The notes: generated from the sequence alone by a model not told the origin. 64,000 bases of DNA from UBA6115 sp050953005 (GCA_050953005.1 JBMNLV010000011.1:45479-109478); one strand, 5' to 3'; shown: positions 32,813-42,043, counted from the stretch's first letter. Numbers and translations: made by a program.

Positions 32813-34165
32813 TTATTCGCCCAGGAGCTCTGCAATGGACTTCAGGCTGTCCACGGTGACAAAGGAAGTGGCTGCGTCGGTGTAGTTTTTGACGTATTTG
32901 GCGAAGGCCATCCCGTCTATGCCGATGCGCTGCCCGTTGGAATAATCCACGCCGCCGGAGATGGGCACGTTGATGCGCTCGGATTCCATGGCCTCCAGGA
33001 AGTTGTTACGGGTGATTTCCTTGTCAGCCAGGCGGTTGATGCCTTCCAAAAAGACCTTCACGGCGATATAGGAAGACATGGAGTAGGCGGACATGCTGTA
33101 TGCGGTGGCTTCTTCCTGGGTCACATAGCCCTTCTCCGCGCCCCAGTTCAGTACGCTGATGAACTCGACAATGTCGGCAGCCTGACGCTCGGTCTGGGCG
33201 GCGGGGTCAATGACCACCCAGGCGCCGCCGTAGATGTCGCCGGCATCCGCTTCGTTGGCTACCTCAGGCACAAAGACCGGGGCTACGTTGACGTAGGACA
33301 CGATGACCGGGATGCCGCGGGTGGCAGGGTTTTGCTGCATGGCGGTGTATACGCCGTTGAAGTAGGGCTGGTTGCCGCCGATGATCACAACATCAGCGCC
33401 GGCCAGCTGGGCTACCTGGCTGGTAAGCTCGTCGGCTACGGTGGTGTTCACCTGCACGCCCAGGATTTCAGGCTTTTTATCTTCCTGCACAAATTCCATT
33501 TGCAGGTTGACGCCCTGCAGGATCTGGTTGCCCACGTCGTCGGCAGAGTAAATCAGGCCGACCTTGGAGACGCTCTCCACGCCGGAGTCCGCAATCTGGG
33601 GCAAGTTCATCGCGCGCAGCAGCATGATGCGGCCTTCGGTGATGTAGATGGGCTGCACGGGGAAGGTGAAGCGCTCGTTGCCTTCGGCAGGCAGGTAGTA
33701 CTGAAGGGCGGAGCCGGTGCCCCAGTAAACGGAAGGCACGCCGGATTCGACGATGTAATCCTGTGTCGCGGCGATAATCCAGGTGCCCAGGTTGCCTACC
33801 AGGGAGAAGACCTTATCGTCCTCCACCAGTTTCTCGATGTAGGTTTTAGCCAGGGGGCCTTCGGACTGGTCGTCATAGGCAACATGGTCCAGGTAGTAAC
33901 CCACGCCATCGGCGCCCTTGGCTACGCCGCCCATGACCTCGTTGATGTACTTCACAAACAGCTTGTAGTACTGGCTGTAGGGAACGCCAACGCCTGCAAA
34001 GGCGCCTGCCTCACACATGACGGAGCCGATTTTGACAGTGCCTTTGTACTGGACGCCGTTTTTTTCCAAGGCGTTGGTATTCACGCCGGTTTCAGCCATG
34101 GCGCCCAAAGACACCACGGACAGGAGCATGGCCGTTACCAGGGCCAGAGACAGGAATTTCTTCAT
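32813..34165 (-). CDS. livK: Periplasmic-type substrate-binding protein of the Liv (branched-chain) ABC importer
   Basis: A 450-residue type I solute-binding protein. The signal peptide covers residues 1-24 (cut at AMA-ET). The mature part has the two-lobed pattern, with VKIGSVMCEAGAFAGVG and VGLIYSADDVGNQILQGVN. Gram-positive binding proteins normally carry a lipobox Cys at the cut site; none is present, so anchoring is unexplained. Family members bind branched amino acids, amides, urea or aromatic acids. The neighbouring CoA enzymes suggest a carboxylic acid. The start at MKKFLS follows AAGGAGAAG. The frame extends 12 codons further upstream without support. Confidence 0.9.
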   Translation of the reverse strand: MKKFLSLALVTAMLLSVVSLGAMAETGVNTNALEKNGVQYKGTVKIGSVMCEAGAFAGVGVPYSQYYKLFVKYINEVMGGVAKGADGVGYYLDHVAYDDQSEGPLAKTYIEKLVEDDKVFSLVGNLGTWIIAATQDYIVESGVPSVYWGTGSALQYYLPAEGNERFTFPVQPIYITEGRIMLLRAMNLPQIADSGVESVSKVGLIYSADDVGNQILQGVNLQMEFVQEDKKPEILGVQVNTTVADELTSQVAQLAGADVVIIGGNQPYFNGVYTAMQQNPATRGIPVIVSYVNVAPVFVPEVANEADAGDIYGGAWVVIDPAAQTERQAADIVEFISVLNWGAEKGYVTQEEATAYSMSAYSMSSYIAVKVFLEGINRLADKEITRNNFLEAMESERINVPISGGVDYSNGQRIGIDGMAFAKYVKNYTDAATSFVTVDSLKSIAELLGE

Positions 34166-34231
34166 AGTGCTTCTCCTTTTCGGGTTTTGTTTATTTATCA
34201 AATGCGCATAAACGCATCCAATATCATCTTG

Positions 34232-34978
34232 TCAGGCTTTCTGCCCGCCCAGGTAGGCTTCCACCAGGGTTTCATCGTGAATAAGCTCGCTTGCCGGGCC
34301 TTCCATGGACACCCGCCCCAATTCCAGCACATAGGCGTAGTCGGCGATTTTCAGCGTCTGAAAAGCGTTTTGTTCCACAATCAGGATGGTGTTGCCCGCT
34401 TCCTTCAGCTGCTGGATAATGGCGAAAATGTCCCGGATGATCAGGGGGGCCAGGCCCAAAGAGGGCTCATCCAGCAGCAGCACCTGGGGGCTTGCCATCA
34501 GGGCCCGGCCAATGGCCAGCATCTGCTGCTCACCTCCGGACAGGGTGTTGGCCTGCTGGCGGCGCCGTTCCTTCAGGATGGGAAACAGCCCAAAAACCCG
34601 CTCCAGGTTCTCGCTGATCAGCTGCTTTTTGGTTTTGTTTCCCTGATTTTTCAGGCCGTAGGTGCCCACCATCAGGTTTTCCTCGGTGGTGAGGCCCTGC
34701 AAAATGAGCCGGCCTTCCGGCGACTGGATCACCCCCAACTCCGCAATCTTGTAGGGATACATGCCCTTCAGCTCGTGCTTGCCATCCAGCAGAATGCTGC
34801 CGGATTTAGCCTTGACGACGCCTGAAATGGTGCGAAGCAGGGTGGATTTGCCGGCGCCGTTCGCGCCCAGCAAGGCCACGATACTGCCTTTTTCCACTTT
34901 CAGGTTGATGTTTTTCAGGGCGTCAATGGCGCCGTAGGACACGAACAAATCCCTGATCTCCAGCATGTTCTCGCTCAT
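34232..34978 (-). CDS. livF: Liv-type ABC importer ATP-binding protein LivF
   Basis: A 248-residue ATPase. Walker A GANGAGKST, Q-loop IQSPEGRLI, signature LSGGEQQMLAIGRAL, Walker B VLLLDEPSLGL and switch VEQN (Asn in place of the His common in other ABC ATPases, usual for LivF). Ends with a short C-terminal domain. The start overlaps the livG stop by four bases (ATGA). It powers import with LivG at the LivH-LivM pore. Confidence 0.95.
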   Translation of the reverse strand: MSENMLEIRDLFVSYGAIDALKNINLKVEKGSIVALLGANGAGKSTLLRTISGVVKAKSGSILLDGKHELKGMYPYKIAELGVIQSPEGRLILQGLTTEENLMVGTYGLKNQGNKTKKQLISENLERVFGLFPILKERRRQQANTLSGGEQQMLAIGRALMASPQVLLLDEPSLGLAPLIIRDIFAIIQQLKEAGNTILIVEQNAFQTLKIADYAYVLELGRVSMEGPASELIHDETLVEAYLGGQKA

Positions 34979-36486
34979 GCGATCACCTCCAGCTCCTTCC
35001 GGTCACTGGTGCCCAGGTAGGCTTCCTGCACCACAGGGTCGCTCTGGATTTCCGCCGGAGTACCGTAAGCCAGCTTTTTGCCGAAAGAGATGGCGCAGAT
35101 GTTGTCGCATAAATTCATTACCAAACCCATGTTGTGCTCCACCAGGAAGATGGTAACGCCGTAATCCTTCTGGATTTTGCGGATCAGATGAGCCAGTTCA
35201 ACAGTCTCCTGGTCGTTTAAGCCGGCAGCCGGCTCGTCCAGAATGATCAGGTTGGCGCCGGCCATCAGGGTGCGCGCGAGCTCGATGCGCTTTAATACCC
35301 CGTAAGGCTGCCCCAGGGGCGACAGGTCCTTTACAGCCGTCAAGCCGCAGTATTCCAGCACCTGCAAAGCGCGCTGCCGGATCACCTGCTCCTCTTGGCG
35401 TACCCGCCTGGTGTTGAAGATCTGCTGCCAGATGGAAGCCCGGTACTGGGGGTGGGCCGCGATGAGCAGGTTCTCCAAAACGCTCAGTTCGCCGATCACT
35501 TCCACGTTCTGGAAGGTGCGCACAATGCCTTTGGTGATGATCTTGTGCACATCATAATTGTTCAGCCTGAGCACATTGCCCTCGCGGGTACGGTAGAGGA
35601 TGTTGCCGGCGGTAGGCTTGTAGAATTGGGTGATGCAGTTGAACACCGTGGTCTTCCCTGCGCCGTTGGGGCCGATCAGGCCGAAGATTTCCCCTTGTTT
35701 TACATCAAAGGACAAATCATCCACAGCCCTCAGGCCGCCAAAGACCATCGAAAGGCCGTCCAAACGCAGGCATACATCCCGGGGCAGCTGATGCTCTGCC
35801 TGGTTTTCGCTTTCAAGAAGCTGCTTTTGCTTGGCTTTTAAGACAGGCTCCAGCTTTTCTATCTTGGCCTGCTGGCGGCTGCGAAGCGCGGCCAGCTTGG
35901 CCTGGTCTTTTTGCTGCAAAGCCTGTTCTTTATCCTTCAGCATGGCGCCTGCTACTGAAAGCGCCTGCTGGTACTGCTCCTGCAGGGCGGCTTTTTCTTC
36001 TCCGGCCGGGGCCTTTTCCTTGGCCCTGGCGAGCAGCTGCTGATAGATGGCCTCCTGCTCCCGCAGCTGCGTTTGCCGGAAGGCCTCCAGCTCTTTTTGG
36101 GCTTCCTCACTTAAGGTTTTGCCTTCCAGCAGGCGCCCTTCCCTGGTGAGCAGGCCTTCTTTTCTGCGCAAATCCTGCCGCAGCTTGCGATAGGCCAGGC
36201 GCTGGCGCTGCTGAATGGCCGGCAGGCGTTTGTCCAGCAATTCCCGGGCGGTCTCCTCCGGGCGCTGCAAAAGCAGGCGCTGTTTTTCCAGCGGTTTGAG
36301 CAGCCCGCTTTGACACTTCGCAAGCCGCTGCTCCCGACGCTGGCTCAGCTGCTGTTCCTGCAGGCGGAGGGTGTCCTCGGCCAGGCGGATCTCTCCCTCC
36401 AGGCGCTCGATGGCCTCAAAAAGCCTGCGGCGCCTGGCGGCCTCCGCCCTGTTGCCCAGATAATTGATGTCAGTCTTCTTCGCCAT
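34975..36486 (-). CDS. livG: LivG ATP-binding protein with long coiled-coil N-terminal extension
   Basis: A 503-residue protein. Residues 240-503 are a normal LivG ATPase: Walker A GPNGAGKTT, the Liv insert after Walker A, signature-region YGVLKRIELARTL, Walker B LIILDEPAAGL and switch VEHNMG. Residues 1-235 have no counterpart in LivG. They are charged, rich in Gln, Arg, Leu and Glu, and follow heptad patterns over long stretches (RLEGEIRLAEDTLRLQEQQL, KDQAKLAALRSRQQAKIEKL), which predicts coiled coils. The frame and composition are continuous, the start overlaps livM by 17 bases, and no start codon with a better ribosome site is seen at the ATPase border. So it looks like a true fusion. Confidence 0.9.
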   Translation of the reverse strand: MAKKTDINYLGNRAEAARRRRLFEAIERLEGEIRLAEDTLRLQEQQLSQRREQRLAKCQSGLLKPLEKQRLLLQRPEETARELLDKRLPAIQQRQRLAYRKLRQDLRRKEGLLTREGRLLEGKTLSEEAQKELEAFRQTQLREQEAIYQQLLARAKEKAPAGEEKAALQEQYQQALSVAGAMLKDKEQALQQKDQAKLAALRSRQQAKIEKLEPVLKAKQKQLLESENQAEHQLPRDVCLRLDGLSMVFGGLRAVDDLSFDVKQGEIFGLIGPNGAGKTTVFNCITQFYKPTAGNILYRTREGNVLRLNNYDVHKIITKGIVRTFQNVEVIGELSVLENLLIAAHPQYRASIWQQIFNTRRVRQEEQVIRQRALQVLEYCGLTAVKDLSPLGQPYGVLKRIELARTLMAGANLIILDEPAAGLNDQETVELAHLIRKIQKDYGVTIFLVEHNMGLVMNLCDNICAISFGKKLAYGTPAEIQSDPVVQEAYLGTSDRKELEVIA

Positions 36487-37630
36487 AGACGTATAAGCGC
36501 CTCTTCGCTGTCAGCCGGTGGAAAGCTTGCTTTATCCGCTGGCCCAGCTGTACCAGGCCGCCGGGGTAGAACATCACGATCAGGATGATGATGCTGCCGA
36601 TCAACACGTTGATGATCCAGGAGTTATCCCGGAAAAAGGGGATGTCCTGCAGGAAAATGGGGGTGAGGCCAAAAACGATCAGGCAGCCGAAAAAAGTGCC
36701 CACCAGGTTTTTGGAGCCGCCAATGAGCACGGCAGCCAGAATATTCAGGGAAAAAATGATGGTGTAGTTGGTGGGGGTGGAGAACTTGAAATAGCTCATG
36801 AACATGGCGCCGGCAAAGCCTGTAAAGATCGTGGAGATCAGGAAGGCCAGCAGGCGGTATTTCAGAAGGGAGATGCCCATGGCCTGGGCCGCGGAGCTGG
36901 AGTTTTTCATGGCCAGCATGGCGCGTCCCGTGGAAGACTTGCCCAGGTTGTAGGTCAGCATCATCAGGACCACGGTAATTACAACCAGCAGGATATAAAA
37001 CGCCCTCCTGGCGTCGAGGGTCTTCATATCAAAAATCGCCTGCAAAAAAGGCACCTTTGAAACCGCTTCAAACCAGGAGGCGTTGATGGAAGCCAGCCAG
37101 TTGTTGCAGTTTTGGAAAAACTGGAAGATCGGGTATTTGGAAATGCTCGAGCCCATGGAGCCATTGGTAAAATCCAGCCAGTTGTTAAAGATCTGGTAGA
37201 AGATCTCGCTTAAACCAAGGGTTACAATGGCCAGGAAGATGCCTTCAATCCGCAGGCTGATAAAGCCCACTGCGATGCCCAGCACCACAGACACCAGGAC
37301 CGCTGTCAGAATAACAACCAGATAGGGGACCTGGGGCTGCTGGCGGATGAAATAGCCCGCGATATAAGCGCCCAGGCCGACAAAGCCCGCTGTGCCCAGG
37401 CTGGCCAGGCCCGCGTAGCCCAGCAAAAAGGTAAAGCCATAGCCCACCATGGCGTACACCATCACGGAGGCAAAGCCGTTGAGCATGGAGGACTTGACAA
37501 AGCCCACACCCAGGATGCTGAGCACCTGCATAGACAGGAGCATGAGGCCGATGAGGATAAACCCCGCAAAGGGATGCTTCAGCGCCCGGCGGATGCCGCA
37601 AGCCGGTTTTTGTTGTAATGTGTTTTGCAT
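36470..37630 (-). CDS. livM: Liv-type ABC importer permease LivM
   Basis: A 386-residue integral membrane protein with about ten hydrophobic helices. The LivM hallmark LGYAGLASLGTAGFVGLGAY lies near residues 68-88. The conserved loop with IEGIFLAIVTLGLSEI follows at about 128-145. The segment with FTNGSMGSSISKYP replaces the usual TGG-rich loop. A cytoplasmic tail (KRRLYVYGEED) overlaps livG. It forms the pore with LivH. The start is one base after the livH stop. Confidence 0.93.
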   Translation of the reverse strand: MQNTLQQKPACGIRRALKHPFAGFILIGLMLLSMQVLSILGVGFVKSSMLNGFASVMVYAMVGYGFTFLLGYAGLASLGTAGFVGLGAYIAGYFIRQQPQVPYLVVILTAVLVSVVLGIAVGFISLRIEGIFLAIVTLGLSEIFYQIFNNWLDFTNGSMGSSISKYPIFQFFQNCNNWLASINASWFEAVSKVPFLQAIFDMKTLDARRAFYILLVVITVVLMMLTYNLGKSSTGRAMLAMKNSSSAAQAMGISLLKYRLLAFLISTIFTGFAGAMFMSYFKFSTPTNYTIIFSLNILAAVLIGGSKNLVGTFFGCLIVFGLTPIFLQDIPFFRDNSWIINVLIGSIIILIVMFYPGGLVQLGQRIKQAFHRLTAKRRLYVYGEED

Positions 37631-37631
37631 C

Positions 37632-38549
37632 CTACACCTTTTTTACGTACTTTTTGCCCAGAATGCCGTTGGGGAAGATCAGAATCAGCAGCAGCACCAC
37701 CAGAAAGGTGACGGCGTTTTGCCACATGCCGGCATTGGTGCCCATGATGCTGGTGTTGCCGGCAAAATTATATACCAGGGGGATAATCACCGCCCCCAGA
37801 ATGGGCGCGGGGAAACTGCCAAAGCCCCCCAGCACGCAGGCCAGAAAGCCAAAGACCTGGGCGTTTCCCATGAGGGTCACGGACAAGGGAGCGCCCGCGC
37901 CGGTAAAGAAACCGCCGACAGTCGCCAAAGCGCCGGCCAGTGCCCAGGAAAAGGCGGTAATCACCCGGGTATTGACCCCCAGCATCTGGGCTACTGTTTC
38001 ATTGGCCGCAGTGGCGCGCACGCCCAGGCCCCACTTTGTGAACTTCAAAGCCGCAAAGGTTGCCCCCAGCAGAACCGCCGCGATCACAAAACTGAGCAGG
38101 CCCATCTCCGTGATGTTGAAGTTCATCTCCAGGAAGCTGAACTGCACGATTCCCTGTGAGAAGCTTCTGCCCTGGGTGTTGTAAATCACCAGGTTGTTGA
38201 AGACCACCGGGGTGATGTTGACCAGGATCATCATCACCCCCATGGTAATCATCTGTTTGCCGGAGGGGGTAATGTGCCGGGCATTGCGGATCAAAGCAAT
38301 GTCTATGAACATGCCCAGCAGAAAAGCTACCAGCATGCCGAGCACCAGGCAGACCCACAAGGGCAGCGCCGTCCACTCAAGGGCAGCCCAGGTGATAAAG
38401 AACGTGCCGACGGTTGCGATTAACCCCTGGGCGAAATTGGTGGTGGCAGTGGTTCTGAAAATCAGCACAATTCCCATGGTGACCAGGGAATACCTGGCGA
38501 TCATGGGCAGGCTGTTCAAGATGGTCTGCAGGATGTCCTGTATGCTCAT
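37632..38549 (-). CDS. livH: Liv-type ABC importer permease LivH
   Basis: A 305-residue permease with about eight helices, the typical NFAQGLIATVGTFFITWAAL segment near residues 40-60, and the EAA-like region with GLGVRATAANETVAQMLGVN. It is the partner of LivM. I chose the ATG at 38549 (MSIQD), which overlaps the stop of the KAS III-like gene by four bases (ATGA). The longer frame would run deep into that gene. Confidence 0.93.
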   Translation of the reverse strand: MSIQDILQTILNSLPMIARYSLVTMGIVLIFRTTATTNFAQGLIATVGTFFITWAALEWTALPLWVCLVLGMLVAFLLGMFIDIALIRNARHITPSGKQMITMGVMMILVNITPVVFNNLVIYNTQGRSFSQGIVQFSFLEMNFNITEMGLLSFVIAAVLLGATFAALKFTKWGLGVRATAANETVAQMLGVNTRVITAFSWALAGALATVGGFFTGAGAPLSVTLMGNAQVFGFLACVLGGFGSFPAPILGAVIIPLVYNFAGNTSIMGTNAGMWQNAVTFLVVLLLILIFPNGILGKKYVKKV

Positions 38550-39583
38550 GCGCCTTTTGGCCCCCATTTGATGATGTTGGCTGCCCAGACGTAGCCGATG
38601 CCTGCCGCCAGCATGCACACCACGCTGCCATCCTTCACCTTGCCTTCTTCAAGGGCCAGGTGCAGTGACAAAATCTGGTCGATCTGCCCGATGTGTCCAT
38701 AGTTTTCCAGATAAATGGACTGATCCTCGCTAAGCCCCAGGCTTTTCAGCATGCCCAGATGGCCGGAGCGCTTGATATGCAAAATGGCCAGGTAATCCAT
38801 ATCTGACAAGGCAAGCCCGGATTTCTGCAGGGATTTTTCTATGCAGGTGACCCAGTTCTGGGCAGAAACCTCGTTTAAACGGGCTTTCATTTTCTCCGGC
38901 TCGAAAAGCCTCAGGGAGTGCTTGGCCTCTTCCAGGTTTTCACAGGTGATGGGGTTGGTATGCCCGCCAATCTCCACCCCGGCTGTGCGCGCCAGGGAGC
39001 CGTCAGAGAGGATGTGGCTGCCCAGCAGCAGGTTTTTGCCATAATCCTTTTTCAGCAGGATGGCGCCGCCGCCGGCACCCAGGTTATACATCATGGACAT
39101 ATGCCTGTCCGTATAATCCAGGAAATCGCAATTGCGGTAGCCGCCCGCTACCAGAACGGTGTTGATTTCATCGTCCGCAAGCATCATATCCTTGGCAATC
39201 TTCATGGCGGACACGCAGGTGCAGCAGCGGTTTTGCACATCGATTCCCCAGGCGTTGACAGCGCCGATGCGGTCTTGGATATAAAGGGCGGAGGTGGTGA
39301 GGGGGTATTCTTTCCATTCTTCGCCAATGCAGAGGATCACGTCAATCTCTTTCGGGTCCACGCCGGTGTTCTTTAAGCAGTCCAGGGCAGCCAGAGCGCC
39401 CATTTCCTGGGTGCCGTCCATGACCGGATCCTGAGGCATTGTTTTCACATTGATGCCTAATTTTTCCCGTACGGCGTCCTCGCTCCATACGCCCTTGGTT
39501 TGCGCTGAAATTTCAGCTGCTGTCATCTGGCCCTTGGGCAGGTAAATTCCTGTTCCTGCAATGCCTACATGGTGTTTGCTCAT
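38546..39583 (-). CDS. KAS III (FabH)-like thiolase-fold synthase
   Basis: A 345-residue thiolase-superfamily enzyme. N-terminal IAGTGIYLPKGQMTAAEI resembles FabH. The nucleophile Cys120 lies in DVQNRCCTCVSAM. The His is in LHIKRSGHLGM. The position of the FabH active-site Asn reads His (ENYGHIGQID instead of YGN). It sits inside a catabolic cluster next to livH, not in a fatty-acid synthesis operon. It may therefore condense or cleave CoA-bound keto acids rather than start fatty-acid synthesis (inference). The start at MSKHHV follows GGAG. Confidence 0.85.
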   Translation of the reverse strand: MSKHHVGIAGTGIYLPKGQMTAAEISAQTKGVWSEDAVREKLGINVKTMPQDPVMDGTQEMGALAALDCLKNTGVDPKEIDVILCIGEEWKEYPLTTSALYIQDRIGAVNAWGIDVQNRCCTCVSAMKIAKDMMLADDEINTVLVAGGYRNCDFLDYTDRHMSMMYNLGAGGGAILLKKDYGKNLLLGSHILSDGSLARTAGVEIGGHTNPITCENLEEAKHSLRLFEPEKMKARLNEVSAQNWVTCIEKSLQKSGLALSDMDYLAILHIKRSGHLGMLKSLGLSEDQSIYLENYGHIGQIDQILSLHLALEEGKVKDGSVVCMLAAGIGYVWAANIIKWGPKGA

Positions 39584-39661
39584 GGTGGCTGTCTCCTTTG
39601 CTACTGTATTTTTATGGTGAGGGAGGATGGGCAAAACAACACCTGTCCTCCCTTATTGTAT

Positions 39662-40381
39662 TTACAGGCGCATGCCTCCGTCTACCTGGAGGGTCTGCCC
39701 GGTGATGTAGCTGGCTTCATCACTGGCCAGGAATAAAGCGGCGCTGGCAATCTCGTGGGGTTGTCCCAGACGGCCCAGCATGGTCATGGCCGCAAACTTG
39801 TCCAGTAAATCCTGGGGCACGGTCTTCAAGATATCTGTCATGGTATAGCCCGGGGCAATGCAGTTCACGCGGACATTGCCGCCTTTCAAAGAGAACTCCT
39901 TGGCCCAGGTTTTGGTCAGGCCGATAATACCGGCCTTGGCGGCAGCGTAGTTGGCCTGCCCGATGTTGCCGAACACCCCAACGACACTGGAAATGCTGAT
40001 GATGCTCCCGCCGCCCTGGGCCTGCATGTAGGGGCCTACAAAGCGGGTCAGGTTGAAAACGCCCTTCAGGTTTACGTCAATAACCGCGTCCCACTGCTCG
40101 TCTGTCATTTTCCGGGTCATGGCGTCCCGGGTGATGCCGGCGTTGTTGACCAGCACATCGATGCGGCCGTATTTGTCCTTCGCATAGTTGAACAGGGCCT
40201 CGCAGGCAGCCACATCGGCAACGTTCAGTTTGTAGTATTCTACATTTTCCGCCTCGTAGGTCATTTCGCCCATGTCCAGGGCAAGCACTTTCGCGCCTTC
40301 CTTGGCAAACAGCTGGGCCATTTCTCCGCCCAGGCCCTTTGCAGCGCCGGTAATGATGGCAACCTTATCCTTCAGTCTCAT
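39662..40381 (-). CDS. Short-chain dehydrogenase, 3-oxoacyl reductase type (FabG-like)
   Basis: A 239-residue SDR. The cofactor motif is TGAAKGLG (residues 12-19), followed by NNAGITRD, catalytic Ser in SISSVVG, the YAAAK motif (Tyr and Lys of the tetrad), and the C-terminal ITGQTLQVDGGM. It most resembles FabG/PhaB enzymes that reduce 3-oxoacyl thioesters with NAD(P)H. In this cluster it would act on a 3-oxoacyl-CoA or its reverse 3-hydroxyacyl-CoA. GGGGAGG precedes the start. It lies 23 bases behind the thiolase gene. Confidence 0.92.
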   Translation of the reverse strand: MRLKDKVAIITGAAKGLGGEMAQLFAKEGAKVLALDMGEMTYEAENVEYYKLNVADVAACEALFNYAKDKYGRIDVLVNNAGITRDAMTRKMTDEQWDAVIDVNLKGVFNLTRFVGPYMQAQGGGSIISISSVVGVFGNIGQANYAAAKAGIIGLTKTWAKEFSLKGGNVRVNCIAPGYTMTDILKTVPQDLLDKFAAMTMLGRLGQPHEIASAALFLASDEASYITGQTLQVDGGMRL

Positions 40382-40404
40382 GGTATTCCTCCCCTTTTCT
40401 TAGT

Positions 40405-41610
40405 TTACACTTTTTTGAGAATTACCGCTGTGCCCATGCCCCCGCCAATGCACAGGGAGGCCAGGCCGACCTGCCTGCCGGTACGCTGCAAAGCGTACAG
40501 CAACGTTACCAGAATACGGGCCCCGGAAGATCCTACCGGGTGGCCCAGGGCAATGGCGCCGCCAAACAGGTTGGTGCGGTCCATGATGTCGTCCTGGCTC
40601 ATGCCGTGCTCTTCGCTTAATTCCTTCACTACGCCCAGGCTTTGGGCTGCGAAGGCTTCGTTGAGCTCCATCAGCTCCATTTCAGACAGCTTCATATCCG
40701 CCCGTTTCAGCGCCTGGCGGATGGCGGGCACCGGCCCCAAGCCCATCACGGAGGGCTCCACCCCGCCCTGGCCTGTGGAAATAACTTCCGCCATGGGTTT
40801 CAGCCCCAGTTCCTTTACAGCCTTTTCGCCGGCCAATACCAGGAAGGCCGCCCCGTCGTTGATGCCGGAGGAGTTGCCTGCCGTTACAGTGCCGTTTTCC
40901 AAAAAGGCGGGGCGCAGCCTGGCCAGTTTTTCGGGGCTGGTGGTGCGGTTGGGATATTCGTCCCGTGCAAAGGTCACCATCTCACGGCCGATCTTGACTT
41001 CCATGGGCACAATTTCCTCATCAAAGGCGCCTTCATCCACCGCCTTGATGGCTTTTTGCTGGGAAGCATAGGCAAAAGCGTCCTGTTCTTCCCGGGTGAT
41101 GCCATGCTTTTTGGCAATGTTTTCTGCGGTGACACCCATGTGGACGTTTTCAAAAGCATCCGTCAATGAGTCCAAAATCATGTGGTCCTGCACCTGGAAA
41201 GCGCCCATTTTGATGCCCTTGCGGGTATCCTTGGGCAAGAGGTGGGGAGCGGAGGACATGTTTTCAACACCGCCTGCTACTACTATATCACTTTCTCCAA
41301 GCTTGATGTCGGCGATGCCGTTGAGCACCGCCTTCATGCCGGAGCCGCAGATCATGTTCAGGGAATAGGCGCAGGTTTCAACCGGGATGCCTGCCCCGAT
41401 GGCGATTTGGCGGGCAATGCCCTGGCCCAGGCCGGCAGAGAGGATGTTGCCGCAGATCAGCTCATCCACCTGCTTCGGGCTGACCTTGCCGTCCTCCAGC
41501 GCCGCCTTGACCACTGTTACCCCCATCTCCCGGGCCGTTACGCCGCTCAGGCTGCCCATAAATGACCCGATTGCCGTTCTTCTGGCTGCGACGATGTATA
41601 CCTTGCTCAT
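40405..41610 (-). CDS. Acetyl-CoA acetyltransferase (thiolase)
   Basis: A 401-residue thiolase that cleaves 3-ketoacyl-CoA with CoA to acetyl-CoA and a shortened acyl-CoA, or runs in reverse. Nucleophile Cys in LNMICGSGMKAV (about residue 88), NEAFAAQ, His in ALGHPVGSSGARI, and the second Cys in ASLCIGGGMGTA. It is the first gene of the thiolase-SDR-KAS III-livHMGF unit. I chose the ATG at 41610 after GGAGGG. The frame is open about 100 codons upstream but without thiolase-like sequence. Confidence 0.94.
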   Translation of the reverse strand: MSKVYIVAARRTAIGSFMGSLSGVTAREMGVTVVKAALEDGKVSPKQVDELICGNILSAGLGQGIARQIAIGAGIPVETCAYSLNMICGSGMKAVLNGIADIKLGESDIVVAGGVENMSSAPHLLPKDTRKGIKMGAFQVQDHMILDSLTDAFENVHMGVTAENIAKKHGITREEQDAFAYASQQKAIKAVDEGAFDEEIVPMEVKIGREMVTFARDEYPNRTTSPEKLARLRPAFLENGTVTAGNSSGINDGAAFLVLAGEKAVKELGLKPMAEVISTGQGGVEPSVMGLGPVPAIRQALKRADMKLSEMELMELNEAFAAQSLGVVKELSEEHGMSQDDIMDRTNLFGGAIALGHPVGSSGARILVTLLYALQRTGRQVGLASLCIGGGMGTAVILKKV

Positions 41611-42043
41611 ATAGTTCCCTCCGTTTTTATGACATTTACAACCATCCTGCAAATATGAAAGGTGATTCATATTCCATCTTATTTCATACGCTATCCCGCC
41701 GCTGGTTTGAATGGTTTGTCTGGTATATTTTTTATACATTATCCACTTTTCTCGCTCTGGGACGAGTTTGTCACAGGATAGAATTGCATTCCAAGAAATA
41801 GACGTTTGACTTGCAAATGTGTTCAAGAGAATTTGCCCGGAATTAAAAACCAAAGACAAAGGACTGGCAAGGCTCTGTTCTTTTTCGGCATGGAGACGTA
41901 TATAAAAAACAAAAAACAAACATTCCGCGCGGCTTCTTTGACGTTCCTCACGGCGCCTTTTTGGCGTTTGACATCATGGTATCAAGCCTCTATACTGCTC
42001 AAAGAGAGCAAGCGATAAACCATCTCGAAAAGGAGGCATTGCC
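41611..42043. other. Divergent regulatory region of the catabolic cluster
   Basis: A 433-base AT-richer stretch between the thiolase operon and the plus-strand hydrolase. It holds a strong plus-strand promoter (41968-41996) and a dyad GTATA-N5-TATAC at 41723-41737 that could be a TetR-type operator. There is no convincing minus-strand promoter, although one must exist for the operon. No gene is seen. Confidence 0.5.
41968..41996 (+). promoter_or_regulatory. Strong promoter of the plus-strand alpha/beta hydrolase
   Basis: Perfect TTGACA (41968-41973), 17 bases, TATACT (41991-41996). The leader to the GTG start is about 45 bases. Confidence 0.8.

Noticed and set aside
32801..34825. Plus-strand frame of 674 codons opposite livK and livF
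   Set aside because: Antisense of clear Liv genes; low-complexity Gly/His/Val composition typical of a shadow frame.
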